In this document: piece after piece, positions 8,347 through 15,376 of the stretch
How positions within the stretch are numbered: position 1 is the first letter of the stretch
How the letters are laid out: every line of letters starts with the position of its first letter
Assembly: GCA_028726925.1 (NCBI GenBank)
Contig: JAQYPI010000005.1
Location: forward strand, 1 to 26,145
From: Caryophanales bacterium
GTDB taxonomy: Bacteria; Bacillota_I; Bacilli_A; RFN20; CAG-826
Direction of reading: 5' to 3'
Length of the DNA: 26,145 nucleotides
Notes under the pieces: generated by a model
The model's database searches: none
What the model was told of the DNA's origin: nothing
The model's input: only the letters and a program-made list of their open reading frames with translations
Program-made: the position numbers and the translations under genes

Positions 8347-8741
8347 AGGTCCTCCTCCGTGAAGGCATGCGGCAAAAGTTCCTCGAGGGTCGTTTCTTCG
8401 ATATCCCCGTCGAGATTCCCCATGTAAATCGGGGCGTCTTCGGGGAACAATTCGGCAATCACCTGCCTGCAAGCGCCGCATGGGCTGCATTCTCGGCGGG
8501 TGTCCGCAACGATGGCCATGGCTTTGAAATCCCTTTTTGTGCAACCGGCCATATAGGCGCAATAGAGGGCGATCCGTTCCGCGCACATCGATAATCCATA
8601 AGAGGCGTTCTCGATGTTGGCCCCGTGAAACACCCTTCCGTCTTTCGTCATGACGGCCGCCCCGACGGCGAATTCGGAATACGGGGAATGGGATAACTCC
8701 CTAGCTTTGATGGCTTCGCGCATCAATTCTCGATCCAGCAT
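8343..8741 (-). CDS. cdd: cytidine deaminase
   Basis: This 132-residue protein deaminates cytidine and deoxycytidine to uridine and deoxyuridine in pyrimidine salvage. The zinc and catalytic site is complete: CAE at Cys53-Glu55 and PCGAC with Cys88 and Cys91. The N-terminal SPYSEFAVGAAV and the AN.ENASY segment are also typical. Length is normal for the homotetrameric type. The ATG directly abuts the ybeY stop (TAAATG) and the TGA overlaps the era start. deoC, another nucleoside-salvage gene, is about 3 kb upstream, but with its own promoter and terminator. Confidence 0.96.
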   Translation of the reverse strand: MLDRELMREAIKARELSHSPYSEFAVGAAVMTKDGRVFHGANIENASYGLSMCAERIALYCAYMAGCTKRDFKAMAIVADTRRECSPCGACRQVIAELFPEDAPIYMGNLDGDIEETTLEELLPHAFTEEDL

Positions 8742-9212
8742 TTATTTCCTTTCCGGAAGCGCGGCTTCCAAGATTTTTTCCTGCAATGGGAACATGATTT
8801 TCTCGTCTTCTTCCTTCATGTGGTCGTAGCCAAGCAAATGCAACATCCCATGCACGAAAAGGAAGGAAAGTTCCCTTTCTTTGGAGTTACCAATCTCGGC
8901 GGCTTGGCGCAAGGCTTGAGGGACGCAAATGAAGATCTCGCCTAGCATATGGGGGATGGAAAGATCATTCACGATCCTCCCAGTTTCGGTCTTGTCATCG
9001 TCGAAGGCGAAAGAGATGACGTCGGTCACGCGGTCTACGGAACGGTAATCCCGATTGATTTCGTGGATTTCTTCATCCCCGACCAAGGAGACATCGATTT
9101 CGTAGTTTTCTGGCACGGAAAGCATGGAAAAGCCGATTTCCATCAATCGCTTATAATCTTCTTCGAGATAATCCCATTGAGGGTCGATACGATTTTCGAA
9201 TTCTAGATTCAT
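8742..9212 (-). CDS. ybeY: endoribonuclease YbeY
   Basis: This 156-residue protein has the YbeY zinc-binding signature HGMLHLLGYDH, with His121, His125 and His131 as ligands. YbeY is a single-strand endoribonuclease involved in 16S rRNA 3'-end maturation and ribosome quality control. RVTDVISFAF and the LGEIFICVPQA segment are family features. In B. subtilis dgkA lies between ybeY and cdd; here it is absent and ybeY abuts cdd. The start overlaps the upstream membrane-protein gene as ATGA. Confidence 0.95.
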   Translation of the reverse strand: MNLEFENRIDPQWDYLEEDYKRLMEIGFSMLSVPENYEIDVSLVGDEEIHEINRDYRSVDRVTDVISFAFDDDKTETGRIVNDLSIPHMLGEIFICVPQALRQAAEIGNSKERELSFLFVHGMLHLLGYDHMKEEDEKIMFPLQEKILEAALPERK

Positions 9213-10222
9213 TTTTTTCCTTTCTTTTCACCTTTTGCCGCGGACATGCGTTTGGCGATGAGGACCGTGGTGAGTCCCGTAAGCGGGAAGCACGCGAGCA
9301 TCACGCAAAAAGCAACGGGTTCCCATCCTTTCGCGGCCAAGCCGAGAAGCGAGGCCGACAAGGCGAGGGCAGCCAGTCCGAACAAGGTGTGTACCGTGTA
9401 GGAAATCAGGACGTTCCGTGAACGGAGGGAACGATCATCATAAACAGCGAAGCCGACGGGAAGGGACGCACAGAATTGGAAGAGAATCGCGACGACGAAC
9501 GAAAGGACCCCAAATAAGGGCTGTTTCGGGTCGGACAAAAAGTACGCAATCAGATTGAGAGCAGCACACAAAAGGAAGAATACGGGCACGAAAAACACGT
9601 CCATCCAGATGGGTTCCGGTTTGCCGGGGGCCGTCTCGACGGGCTTTTCCAGGATGGTTCCGCTCTTTTTCGGGGCGAAACGCCGGGCGGTCGACGGAAC
9701 GATTTGGTTGTCGGGCAAAGGTCCAATGCCGCCGAAATCGTTTTGAAACGATATCGCAGCGGCGGTTTCGGGGCCCGATGCCGGTTCGGGATCGGGGGCT
9801 AAAGGGCGCAGCGCGTCGACCTTGATTCCGGGGAAGCGATCGAAACAGGCGGGGGCAAAAAGGAGGATCTTTTCGCTTGGGAAGCGATCGGCGATCTTCT
9901 CGGAGAGAGCAAACGCCGCGTCTTTCGCCAAGGAAGAAAGATCGCAAAGAACAAACGTTCCTTCCTGACCCAAAGCGGAGGCAAGGGCTTTCAGCGTCCC
10001 TTTCGCATCCGCGGCGGCGCGGACGATGACCGGAGGATGGCAGGTCAAATCGACATCCCCATCGAAAAGGGTCCCGAAAAACGGGCTATTCCCATCGCGC
10101 GAAAGGTACGAAACGAGGCCGGCCGAATCGTCCCCCGAAAGAAACGACACGCCCTGAATCTCGAACTGAACGAGCAACAAGCGCGGCTCGTCGCCAACGA
10201 TGGTTAATACGCCGGAGACCAT
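9209..10222 (-). CDS. decayed ABC-ATPase-like domain fused to a four-helix membrane domain
   Basis: No intact family is recognised. The N-terminus (1-140) lines up by eye with an ABC nucleotide-binding domain: FEIQGVSFLSG then GDDSAGLV at 30-37 where Walker A (GxxxxGK[ST]) should be, with Lys and Ser/Thr lost; GTLFDGDVDL at 50-59; TFVLCDLSSLAKD at 89-101 where Walker B and the D-loop should be; and KILLFAPACFDRF where the H-loop strand should be. Only about 30 residues remain between the second and third segments, so the Q-loop and LSGGQ helical region are missing. A Pro/Ala-rich linker (140-205) leads to four predicted membrane helices (about 209-229, 236-258, 271-295, 302-322) and a Lys-rich tail. 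It follows the C39 gene by 16 bases, starting where the ATPase domain of such exporters would begin. No SD is seen. It may be a non-ATPase accessory subunit; function is unknown. Confidence 0.55.
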   Translation of the reverse strand: MVSGVLTIVGDEPRLLLVQFEIQGVSFLSGDDSAGLVSYLSRDGNSPFFGTLFDGDVDLTCHPPVIVRAAADAKGTLKALASALGQEGTFVLCDLSSLAKDAAFALSEKIADRFPSEKILLFAPACFDRFPGIKVDALRPLAPDPEPASGPETAAAISFQNDFGGIGPLPDNQIVPSTARRFAPKKSGTILEKPVETAPGKPEPIWMDVFFVPVFFLLCAALNLIAYFLSDPKQPLFGVLSFVVAILFQFCASLPVGFAVYDDRSLRSRNVLISYTVHTLFGLAALALSASLLGLAAKGWEPVAFCVMLACFPLTGLTTVLIAKRMSAAKGEKKGKK

Positions 10223-10238
10223 ACTTTGTTATTTTAAC

Positions 10239-11462
10239 CTATTTCATAGGTAAAGTGGACTTCCTGTTTTGCTCTTCCGTCCGGAGAATGAGGAAAGCTT
10301 GCTCGGCTTTCTTTTTGTCCAAAAAGACGCCTGATGAGGAGAACAAACGGTCCAGTTGCGTCAAAAACAGGAAGATCGCTATGGCCGAACCCATGACGGC
10401 ATCGAAAGAAAGGGACGAACGCAGCAAGGCAGAGAAAAAGGAAACGGAGAGGGAAAGGACCATCACGAGCATTCCGCGAGCGATGATGTAACGGGAAAGG
10501 AGATTCGACCTTCTCTCGATGGAAGAAAGTAACCCGTCGTTTTCCTTCAAGGCAAAATCCGCGGCTTGGAATTCTTCTTCCTCTCTTTCTAGCCTTTTCG
10601 TCTCCCACTTTGCGACGGGGACATCGGTTAGCCAAGATACGCAAAGGAGGCATGCGGCGATGAGAACGGCGATCCCAAGGGCGAAATCGCGGACGGCCAA
10701 GACCGCCCATGCGCAGAGGATGCCGACGGCCAAAGCGAACCAGCGCAGCGTTTCCCCGAACAGCAAGGAACGGAGGCCAAATAGAAGCCGGAACCGCCTT
10801 CGCCTTTCCTTGGGATCCTGAATCGACAGTAAAGACCGATGACGTCGGAAGAAATCCTTGGAAAAGGCCGAAGCGAGGCAAAGGAAAGCCACCAGGCCGG
10901 CACATCCCACGCAAAACGAAATTACGGAGTAAATCTTGGGCAAACTCGTTCCAAGCAAGAGACCCCCGAAAGCTAAGGAAACGATCGAAAGGGCGATCAA
11001 GGCGAACAAAAGGCCGCGTCCGAAACGGCGGGGGCGAGGCACCTTTGGTTTCGTGACGCCGCGAAAAGGTCCGACGGCAAGGTATACGCCCGAAAAGGAG
11101 GCCAGCAAACGCTTTCTTGACACGAGGCAACGCCCTTTCTCCGGATCGATGACGCGGCAAAGAAACGGACCGAACGAGGAACAATAAACCGCGTGCAAGG
11201 ATCCTTCCTCACCCAGCAGGAGAATACTTTTGCCCGGGTCCCATCCGCGACCCGGAGGAAGGTCGATCCGATAACCCTCCAAAGCAAGCCCATGATTCTC
11301 CCCGTAGCGGATCAATTCTGCCAACGAAGGGGCGAGATCCGTGGAATCAGGCTCAGGCAAGTAACGAAAGCCGTCATCGTGGGCAGCGTCGATCAAGGCG
11401 TTTTTGACGGAAGCGATCCCGCATCCGTGTTTCGTGGTTTGGTAAGCGATTTTCGGTTTCAC
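10239..11462 (-). CDS. C39-peptidase/transmembrane protein, ABC exporter lacking its ATPase domain
   Basis: This 407-residue protein begins with a C39 (bacteriocin-processing) cysteine peptidase domain: Gln8 (oxyanion hole), Cys14 in KHGCGIASVKNAL, His90 in SLHAVYC and Asp106 in VIDPEKG form the expected catalytic set. Six predicted membrane helices follow (about 151-171, 179-199, 236-256, 260-277, 332-349, 353-372), with basic or charged loops at 200-235 and 278-331 placed like intracellular loops of exporter-type ABC proteins. A full peptidase-containing exporter would continue with an ATPase domain, but this one stops about 35 residues after the last helix. The family cuts double-Gly leaders and exports the peptide; no such leader peptide is visible here. 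The start is GTG 11462 with no SD. Confidence 0.75.
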   Translation of the reverse strand: MKPKIAYQTTKHGCGIASVKNALIDAAHDDGFRYLPEPDSTDLAPSLAELIRYGENHGLALEGYRIDLPPGRGWDPGKSILLLGEEGSLHAVYCSSFGPFLCRVIDPEKGRCLVSRKRLLASFSGVYLAVGPFRGVTKPKVPRPRRFGRGLLFALIALSIVSLAFGGLLLGTSLPKIYSVISFCVGCAGLVAFLCLASAFSKDFFRRHRSLLSIQDPKERRRRFRLLFGLRSLLFGETLRWFALAVGILCAWAVLAVRDFALGIAVLIAACLLCVSWLTDVPVAKWETKRLEREEEEFQAADFALKENDGLLSSIERRSNLLSRYIIARGMLVMVLSLSVSFFSALLRSSLSFDAVMGSAIAIFLFLTQLDRLFSSSGVFLDKKKAEQAFLILRTEEQNRKSTLPMK

Positions 11463-11468
11463 ATTGTA

Positions 11469-11474
11469 TTTATA
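11469..11474 (-). promoter_or_regulatory. -10-like box directly before the C39 gene
   Basis: TATAAA on the minus strand ends 6 bases before the GTG start. If used, transcription would begin at or within about two bases of the start codon, giving a leaderless mRNA. No convincing -35 is present. The deoC terminator lies just upstream, so this gene needs its own promoter. Confidence 0.4.
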
Positions 11475-11505
11475 CCCAAACCGCTCCCGTTTTTTCCCGG
11501 AAACG

Positions 11506-11537
11506 AAAAAACGCCAATCCTTTTTAAGGGCTTGGCG
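11506..11537 (-). terminator. intrinsic terminator of deoC
   Basis: On the minus strand CGCCAA (11537-11532) pairs with TTGGCG (11517-11512), with an inner CCTT/AAGG continuing the stem, followed at once by six T (11511-11506). It lies about 20 bases past the deoC stop. Confidence 0.85.
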
Positions 11538-11556
11538 ATTTTGACAAACAGGGTGT

Positions 11557-12213
11557 TTAGGACCTTTTCGCCTCTTCCATGATGGCGACGGAAGCGGAAC
11601 ATCCGATCCGGGAAGCCCCGGCTTCGATCATCTCCTGGGCCTCTGCCAGGCTATGGATTCCGCCGCTAGCCTTGACGCCCATCGTCTCTCCGACGGTTTG
11701 CCTCATGAGGGAGACCGCGTGAGCCGAAGCCCCTCCGGTTTTGTGGAAACCGGTGCTCGTTTTGACGTAGTCAGCCTTCGCGGCCATTGCAGCTTTGCAG
11801 CATCCGATGATTTCATCATCCGAAAGAGCGCTGGATTCGATGATGACCTTAAGCAGGGCTTCGCGAGAGGCTTGCTTGACTTTCGCGATTTCTTCCTGAA
11901 TGTAAGCGAAATCCTTTTCCTTGGCTTTCCCGATGTTGATGACCATGTCGACTTCATCGGCCCCTTCATCCACCGCGAGCGCGGCTTCCATGGCCTTCAC
12001 GGCAGGCTCGTTGGCCCCGAGCGGGAAACCGATGACGGTGCAAACCTTCACATCGCTTCCGGCGAGTTTGCCGGCAGCCAGGGGAACAAAGACGGGATTC
12101 ACGCAGACGGATGCGAAATGGTATTCAAGGGCTTCGTCGCAAAGCTTCAAGACTTGATCGGAAGTCGCCTCCGCCTTGAGCAACGTGTGATCGAAATAAC
12201 GGTTTAATTCCAT
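11557..12213 (-). CDS. deoC: deoxyribose-phosphate aldolase DeoC
   Basis: This 218-residue class I aldolase splits 2-deoxyribose 5-phosphate into glyceraldehyde 3-phosphate and acetaldehyde in deoxynucleoside breakdown. The Schiff-base lysine is Lys151 in VKTSTGF; Lys181 in GVKASGGI and Asp90 in EVDMVINIG fill the other catalytic positions. The N-terminus has DHTLLK. Length is normal. GAGG precedes the ATG at 12213. It appears to be a single-gene unit, with a promoter just upstream and an intrinsic terminator just downstream; cdd about 3 kb further on belongs to the same salvage pathway but is not obviously co-transcribed. Confidence 0.96.
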   Translation of the reverse strand: MELNRYFDHTLLKAEATSDQVLKLCDEALEYHFASVCVNPVFVPLAAGKLAGSDVKVCTVIGFPLGANEPAVKAMEAALAVDEGADEVDMVINIGKAKEKDFAYIQEEIAKVKQASREALLKVIIESSALSDDEIIGCCKAAMAAKADYVKTSTGFHKTGGASAHAVSLMRQTVGETMGVKASGGIHSLAEAQEMIEAGASRIGCSASVAIMEEAKRS

Positions 12214-12231
12214 AAAATTACCTCGCTTTTA

Positions 12232-12240
12232 ATTATCCCA
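12232..12240 (-). promoter_or_regulatory. possible extended -10 promoter for deoC
   Basis: The minus strand reads TGGGATAAT: GATAAT (12232-12237, 5 of 6 to TATAAT) preceded by TG one base away, the extended -10 pattern. It ends 18 bases before the deoC ATG. It lies just past the rpmF terminator, where a new start is expected. No -35 is seen. Confidence 0.45.
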
Positions 12241-12250
12241 TAACAGAGAC

Positions 12251-12283
12251 AAAAAAACACCCGATACCTTGTGATACCGGGTG
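12251..12283 (-). terminator. intrinsic terminator of rpmF
   Basis: An 11-bp stem (12283-12273 with 12268-12258, including two G-U pairs) with a four-base loop is followed on the minus strand by seven T (12257-12251). It starts about 10 bases after the rpmF stop. Confidence 0.92.
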
Positions 12284-12292
12284 TTTTCGAGC

Positions 12293-12484
12293 TTATTTGT
12301 TGTCTTCGTGCTCGACGTGAACGATTTCTTTTCCGCCGTAGAAGCCGCAGTTCGGGCAAACACGGTGGGAGCGAATCATCGCGCCGCAGTGCGGGCAAGT
12401 GATGAGACCGGTGACCTCGAGTTTGAAATGGGAACGGCGAAGACGCTTCGCGGTTTTGCTGGTGCGACGTTGTGGGACAGCCAT
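12293..12484 (-). CDS. rpmF: 50S ribosomal protein bL32
   Basis: This 63-residue protein begins MAVPQRRTSK, typical of bL32, and has four zinc ligands Cys30, Cys33, Cys43 and Cys46 (CPHC...CPNC), so it is the zinc-containing (C+) form. AAAGGAGG is at ideal SD distance. In many bacteria rpmF follows yceD (DUF177); here it is alone, between its own consensus promoter and a strong terminator. Confidence 0.97.
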   Translation of the reverse strand: MAVPQRRTSKTAKRLRRSHFKLEVTGLITCPHCGAMIRSHRVCPNCGFYGGKEIVHVEHEDNK

Positions 12485-12510
12485 GGTAAATCCTCCTTTG
12501 GAACGTGGAA

Positions 12511-12538
12511 ATTATACCGAGATTGAGAAGCCCCGCAA
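12511..12538 (-). promoter_or_regulatory. sigma-A promoter of rpmF
   Basis: On the minus strand TTGCGG (12533-12538) and a perfect TATAAT (12511-12516) are separated by 16 bases. The -10 lies 26 bases before the rpmF ATG, leaving a short leader that contains the SD. Confidence 0.75.
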
Positions 12539-12574
12539 TCTTTTTTGTTGAACAATGTAAAAAATAGAACGGTT

Positions 12575-13861
12575 TTAATCAGATTTTATCGAAGGAATAT
12601 AGAGGATTTCTTTCCACTGGCCATGAAGGGGTTCTTCCGAAGGGAAGGCCACCTTCAAATAGTTGGAGGTGTGTCCCCAAGCGATTCGCTTCTCTGCGTC
12701 ATAATCCTCGAAAAGGACTGGGAGGGTTCGCCCAAAAAAACGGGATTCATAGGAATCGCGAAGTTCCCTAGACAAGTTCAGCAGTTCCTTGACCCTATTC
12801 TTCTTCGTGGTCGGATCGAGATCCTTAAGTCTTGAGGCTGCCGTCCCGGGCCTCGACGAATAGGGGAAGACGTGAATCTCGGCAAATGCCGCCCGACGGC
12901 AAAAATCCTTCGTTTCTTCCCATTCTTCTTCCGTTTCGCCAGGAAAACCCGCGATGACATCGGTCGTAATGGCGATATCCGGCCGGACAGTTCGAATCGC
13001 GGCGAGTTTCGTCAAGAAGTCATCCGTGGTGTAATGACGTTTCATGCGCTGCAAAACGCCTTGGCTGCCGGATTGGAGAGGGATGTGGAGATGGTCTGCG
13101 ATGCGCGGCTCCCTCGCCATCAAAGAAAGCAAATGATCGTCGATTTCCGATTCCTCAATGGAAGAAATGCGCAAACGGGGCAAAGCGGGGCACTTATTCA
13201 AGATTGCCTCGATTAGGTCCGCGAGACGGAAAGAACCGTCGGCCAGATCTTTTCCGTATGCCCCGATATGGATACCCGTGATGATAATCTCTTGATATCC
13301 CGAGGAAGTTAGAGCCATCGCCTCTTCTATGACGGCACGCGGATCGCGGCTCCTCGAATTCCCCCGCAAGAAAGGAATCAAGCAGTAACTGCAAAAGTTA
13401 TCGCAACCATCCTGAACCTTGAGATAGGCTCTGGCGTTTTCGCAAAAAGCGGTTGCGCCAAGTTCTTCATAAGTCTCGCGCCGAATGCTTGGTGAGATTT
13501 CAACTATCGGTTTTCTTTCAGCAGAAAAACGATCGATTAAGGTCAGTATCGCGGACCTGGAAGCGGCACCAAGGACAATGTCGGCTCCGAGTTGAATCGC
13601 TTGCTCCGCATGGGTTTGGGAATAGCAGCCCATAACAACTAAGATGGCATTCGGGTTTCTTTTTCGAAACGATGAAATATGCTGTCTGGATTTTTGATCT
13701 GCCTTTCCTGTTACGGAGCAGGTATTGAGCACGATGACACCCGCGTTTTCCAAAACGTCCGTGGGCCGAAATCCCCCCGTTTCAAGGATGGTTCCCACAG
13801 CAGCGGTTTCGTATGAATTAACCTTGCAACCAAGGCTATGAACAAAATACAAATTAGTCAC
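12575..13861 (-). CDS. mtaB: tRNA (N6-L-threonylcarbamoyladenosine(37)-C2)-methylthiotransferase MtaB
   Basis: This 428-residue radical-SAM enzyme converts t6A37 to ms2t6A37 in ANN-decoding tRNAs. The N-terminal methylthiotransferase domain holds one [4Fe-4S] cluster through Cys12 (LGCKVNSYE), Cys48 (NTCSVT) and Cys79 (GCYSQ). The radical-SAM cluster is bound by Cys153, Cys157 and Cys160 (CDNFCSYC). A TRAM-like segment follows at the C-terminus (GRTLPVLFEDYD onward). The GCKVNSYE form distinguishes MtaB from MiaB. The start is GTG 13861, inside the last 8 bases of the upstream gene. rsmE-mtaB is the usual Bacillota order; here an extra gene sits between them. No clear terminator follows. Confidence 0.94.
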   Translation of the reverse strand: MTNLYFVHSLGCKVNSYETAAVGTILETGGFRPTDVLENAGVIVLNTCSVTGKADQKSRQHISSFRKRNPNAILVVMGCYSQTHAEQAIQLGADIVLGAASRSAILTLIDRFSAERKPIVEISPSIRRETYEELGATAFCENARAYLKVQDGCDNFCSYCLIPFLRGNSRSRDPRAVIEEAMALTSSGYQEIIITGIHIGAYGKDLADGSFRLADLIEAILNKCPALPRLRISSIEESEIDDHLLSLMAREPRIADHLHIPLQSGSQGVLQRMKRHYTTDDFLTKLAAIRTVRPDIAITTDVIAGFPGETEEEWEETKDFCRRAAFAEIHVFPYSSRPGTAASRLKDLDPTTKKNRVKELLNLSRELRDSYESRFFGRTLPVLFEDYDAEKRIAWGHTSNYLKVAFPSEEPLHGQWKEILYIPSIKSD

Positions 13862-14657
13862 CTGAGTGTTTCTCCATCCTTTTATAAAGGCTCGTTTCTT
13901 TCGAATTAATTTTGTTAATAATAGTACTAGAAATTAACTTATTTTCCACTAGCCAATAGATCATCTCTTCCTTGTTGAAACTTAGATAAGCTTTCGCTAC
14001 GGGAAGGAGTCTTTCAATCATGTGATTGGTGTTTCTCCTCGCGATTCCTTTATCGAAAAGACAGATCTGGTTTTCCAGTCTCCCCTGGGAATTCACGAAG
14101 TAAACCGAAAAGGAATCATAGTCATAAAAAGCTTTGATATTTTCATTCTCGGCAATGGGTATGAGTTTCGTAAAATACGAATCGAAAATCTGGTTTCCGT
14201 AAACATCGAACGTATCAATGATCAGGGGGTTGAACGTGGTCAGGAGAAGCTTGTAATTCTCATCCAGAAGTTTGGGAAGGTTCTTGTCGTATATTTCGTT
14301 AATGGAACGAGACAAGATGGGAACGTAAACTCTCCGAGAGCCATCCTCCAAGCAGGGTAACCTTTTAGCGAAACCGCGTGTTTTTTCCACAGCAATTGAA
14401 ATCGGGTCTTGTTCTTGTTTTTTCCTCGCCTCTTTGATCGCTCGAATAAATTCTTCTTCTATTTCCGTTTTATTATGAAGCGCACGAATCAAGATATTAG
14501 CTCGGATGATGTCGAAAGGCTTTGCAGCTTTGGCAAAACGAGCTAGGGAAGGATAATCAAGGAGAACGCCAGAATAGGTCAAGAAAAAGCGCATTTCATC
14601 GCTTCTTTGAAAGGGGGTTCCCCTTTGCTGCCTTTGGAGAGTCGCGAAAAGGTCCAT
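13854..14657 (-). CDS. hypothetical protein between rsmE and mtaB
   Basis: I do not recognise this 267-residue protein. It has no signal peptide or membrane segment and looks cytosolic. The first 100 residues are basic and helical (QRSDEMRFFLTYSG, then a charged run EIEEEFIRAIKEARKKQEQ). The middle has alternating hydrophobic segments rich in Ile, Tyr, Phe and Asn, and the C-terminus is Lys/Asn/Ser-rich. The coding DNA for the C-terminal half is clearly more AT-rich than its neighbours, which could mean transfer or relaxed selection. I chose ATG 14657 (MDLFATLQ), two bases after the rsmE stop; the in-frame extension upstream lies inside rsmE. GGAGG lies somewhat far upstream of the ATG. Its end overlaps the mtaB start by 8 bases, so it is embedded in the rRNA/tRNA-modification operon. 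Confidence 0.75.
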   Translation of the reverse strand: MDLFATLQRQQRGTPFQRSDEMRFFLTYSGVLLDYPSLARFAKAAKPFDIIRANILIRALHNKTEIEEEFIRAIKEARKKQEQDPISIAVEKTRGFAKRLPCLEDGSRRVYVPILSRSINEIYDKNLPKLLDENYKLLLTTFNPLIIDTFDVYGNQIFDSYFTKLIPIAENENIKAFYDYDSFSVYFVNSQGRLENQICLFDKGIARRNTNHMIERLLPVAKAYLSFNKEEMIYWLVENKLISSTIINKINSKETSLYKRMEKHSGD

Positions 14658-14659
14658 GG

Positions 14660-15376
14660 TTATTCTTTCCCCTCCACATAAGCGGAGACGACGCTTGCAC
14701 AATACAAGGCCGCGGTTTCAGCCCTGAGAATCCGTTTTCCGAGGGAAACGGGAAGAAAACCCGCGTCCTTGAGCGCCTTGGCTTCCCCGTCCGAAAAGCC
14801 CCCTTCTGGCCCAATCACGATGAGAATCGAAGAAAGATCACGTCCTTTTAGGGTTTCCCATAAAGAAGTGCCTTTCAAAGCTTCGCTTTCGTAAGCGAAA
14901 AGCTTCACTGCTTCATTTCTCGCCAAAAGGCTGGAGAAGGAACAATACGGGGAAACGGAAGGGATCTTCCCGCGTCGACATTGTTTTGCACTCTCTTGGG
15001 CAACCCTTCGAAGGCGAATCAGTTTTCCATCTTCCGGATCTTTCGGCCTCACGACGGTTCTCGCGGAAAGGAATGGGACGAACGAGGAAACGCCGAGCTC
15101 GGTGCCTTTTTGGACAATGAATTCGTTGTGGTCGCCTTTCAAGGTGCCAAAAGCAAGGGTCACCGCGACCGAGAGTTCGCGTGGCGAAACGGCCTGACCC
15201 AAGACGGACAATCGCAAAGGATCCAAAGAATCCACGTGGCAACGGAATACATCCTCGCCATCGCCGACTTCAATTTCCTCGCCAAGTTCAGCCCTTTTGA
15301 CATGCAAAAGATGGTGTACCTCTTCTTCGGGAAGAATGACGAGGCCATTTTGGACGGAACCGAAGTAATGCTGCAT
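14660..15376 (-). CDS. rsmE: 16S rRNA (uracil(1498)-N(3))-methyltransferase RsmE
   Basis: This 238-residue SPOUT-family methyltransferase makes m3U1498 in helix 44 of 16S rRNA. The SAM-binding knot is shown by VIGPEGGFS (187-195) and LGKRILRAETA (212-222); the N-terminal half has the PUA-like segment, and EFIVQKGTELGV is a further family motif. Length is normal. Its ATG overlaps the upstream TM2-protein stop by one base (TGATG), so the two are probably coupled. In B. subtilis the gene upstream of rsmE is prmA, which is absent here. Confidence 0.95.
   Translation of the reverse strand: MQHYFGSVQNGLVILPEEEVHHLLHVKRAELGEEIEVGDGEDVFRCHVDSLDPLRLSVLGQAVSPRELSVAVTLAFGTLKGDHNEFIVQKGTELGVSSFVPFLSARTVVRPKDPEDGKLIRLRRVAQESAKQCRRGKIPSVSPYCSFSSLLARNEAVKLFAYESEALKGTSLWETLKGRDLSSILIVIGPEGGFSDGEAKALKDAGFLPVSLGKRILRAETAALYCASVVSAYVEGKE

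Noticed and set aside
8347..8586. 80-codon N-terminal extension of era
   Set aside because: It lies inside cdd in another frame, is Arg/Pro-rich, and the ATG at 8346 has a strong SD and gives the normal Era length.
10223..10241. The C39 gene and the next gene as one frameshifted full-length ABC exporter
   Set aside because: Joining the frames would not restore an ATPase: Walker A lysine and the LSGGQ region are missing, and a four-helix domain follows. Two genuine genes is the simpler reading, though sequencing error at the junction cannot be excluded from one sequence.
11488..11513. Inverted repeat CGTTTTTT/AAAAAACG overlapping the T-run of the deoC terminator
   Set aside because: The downstream arm would be transcribed only after termination has been decided, and A/T runs pair easily by chance.
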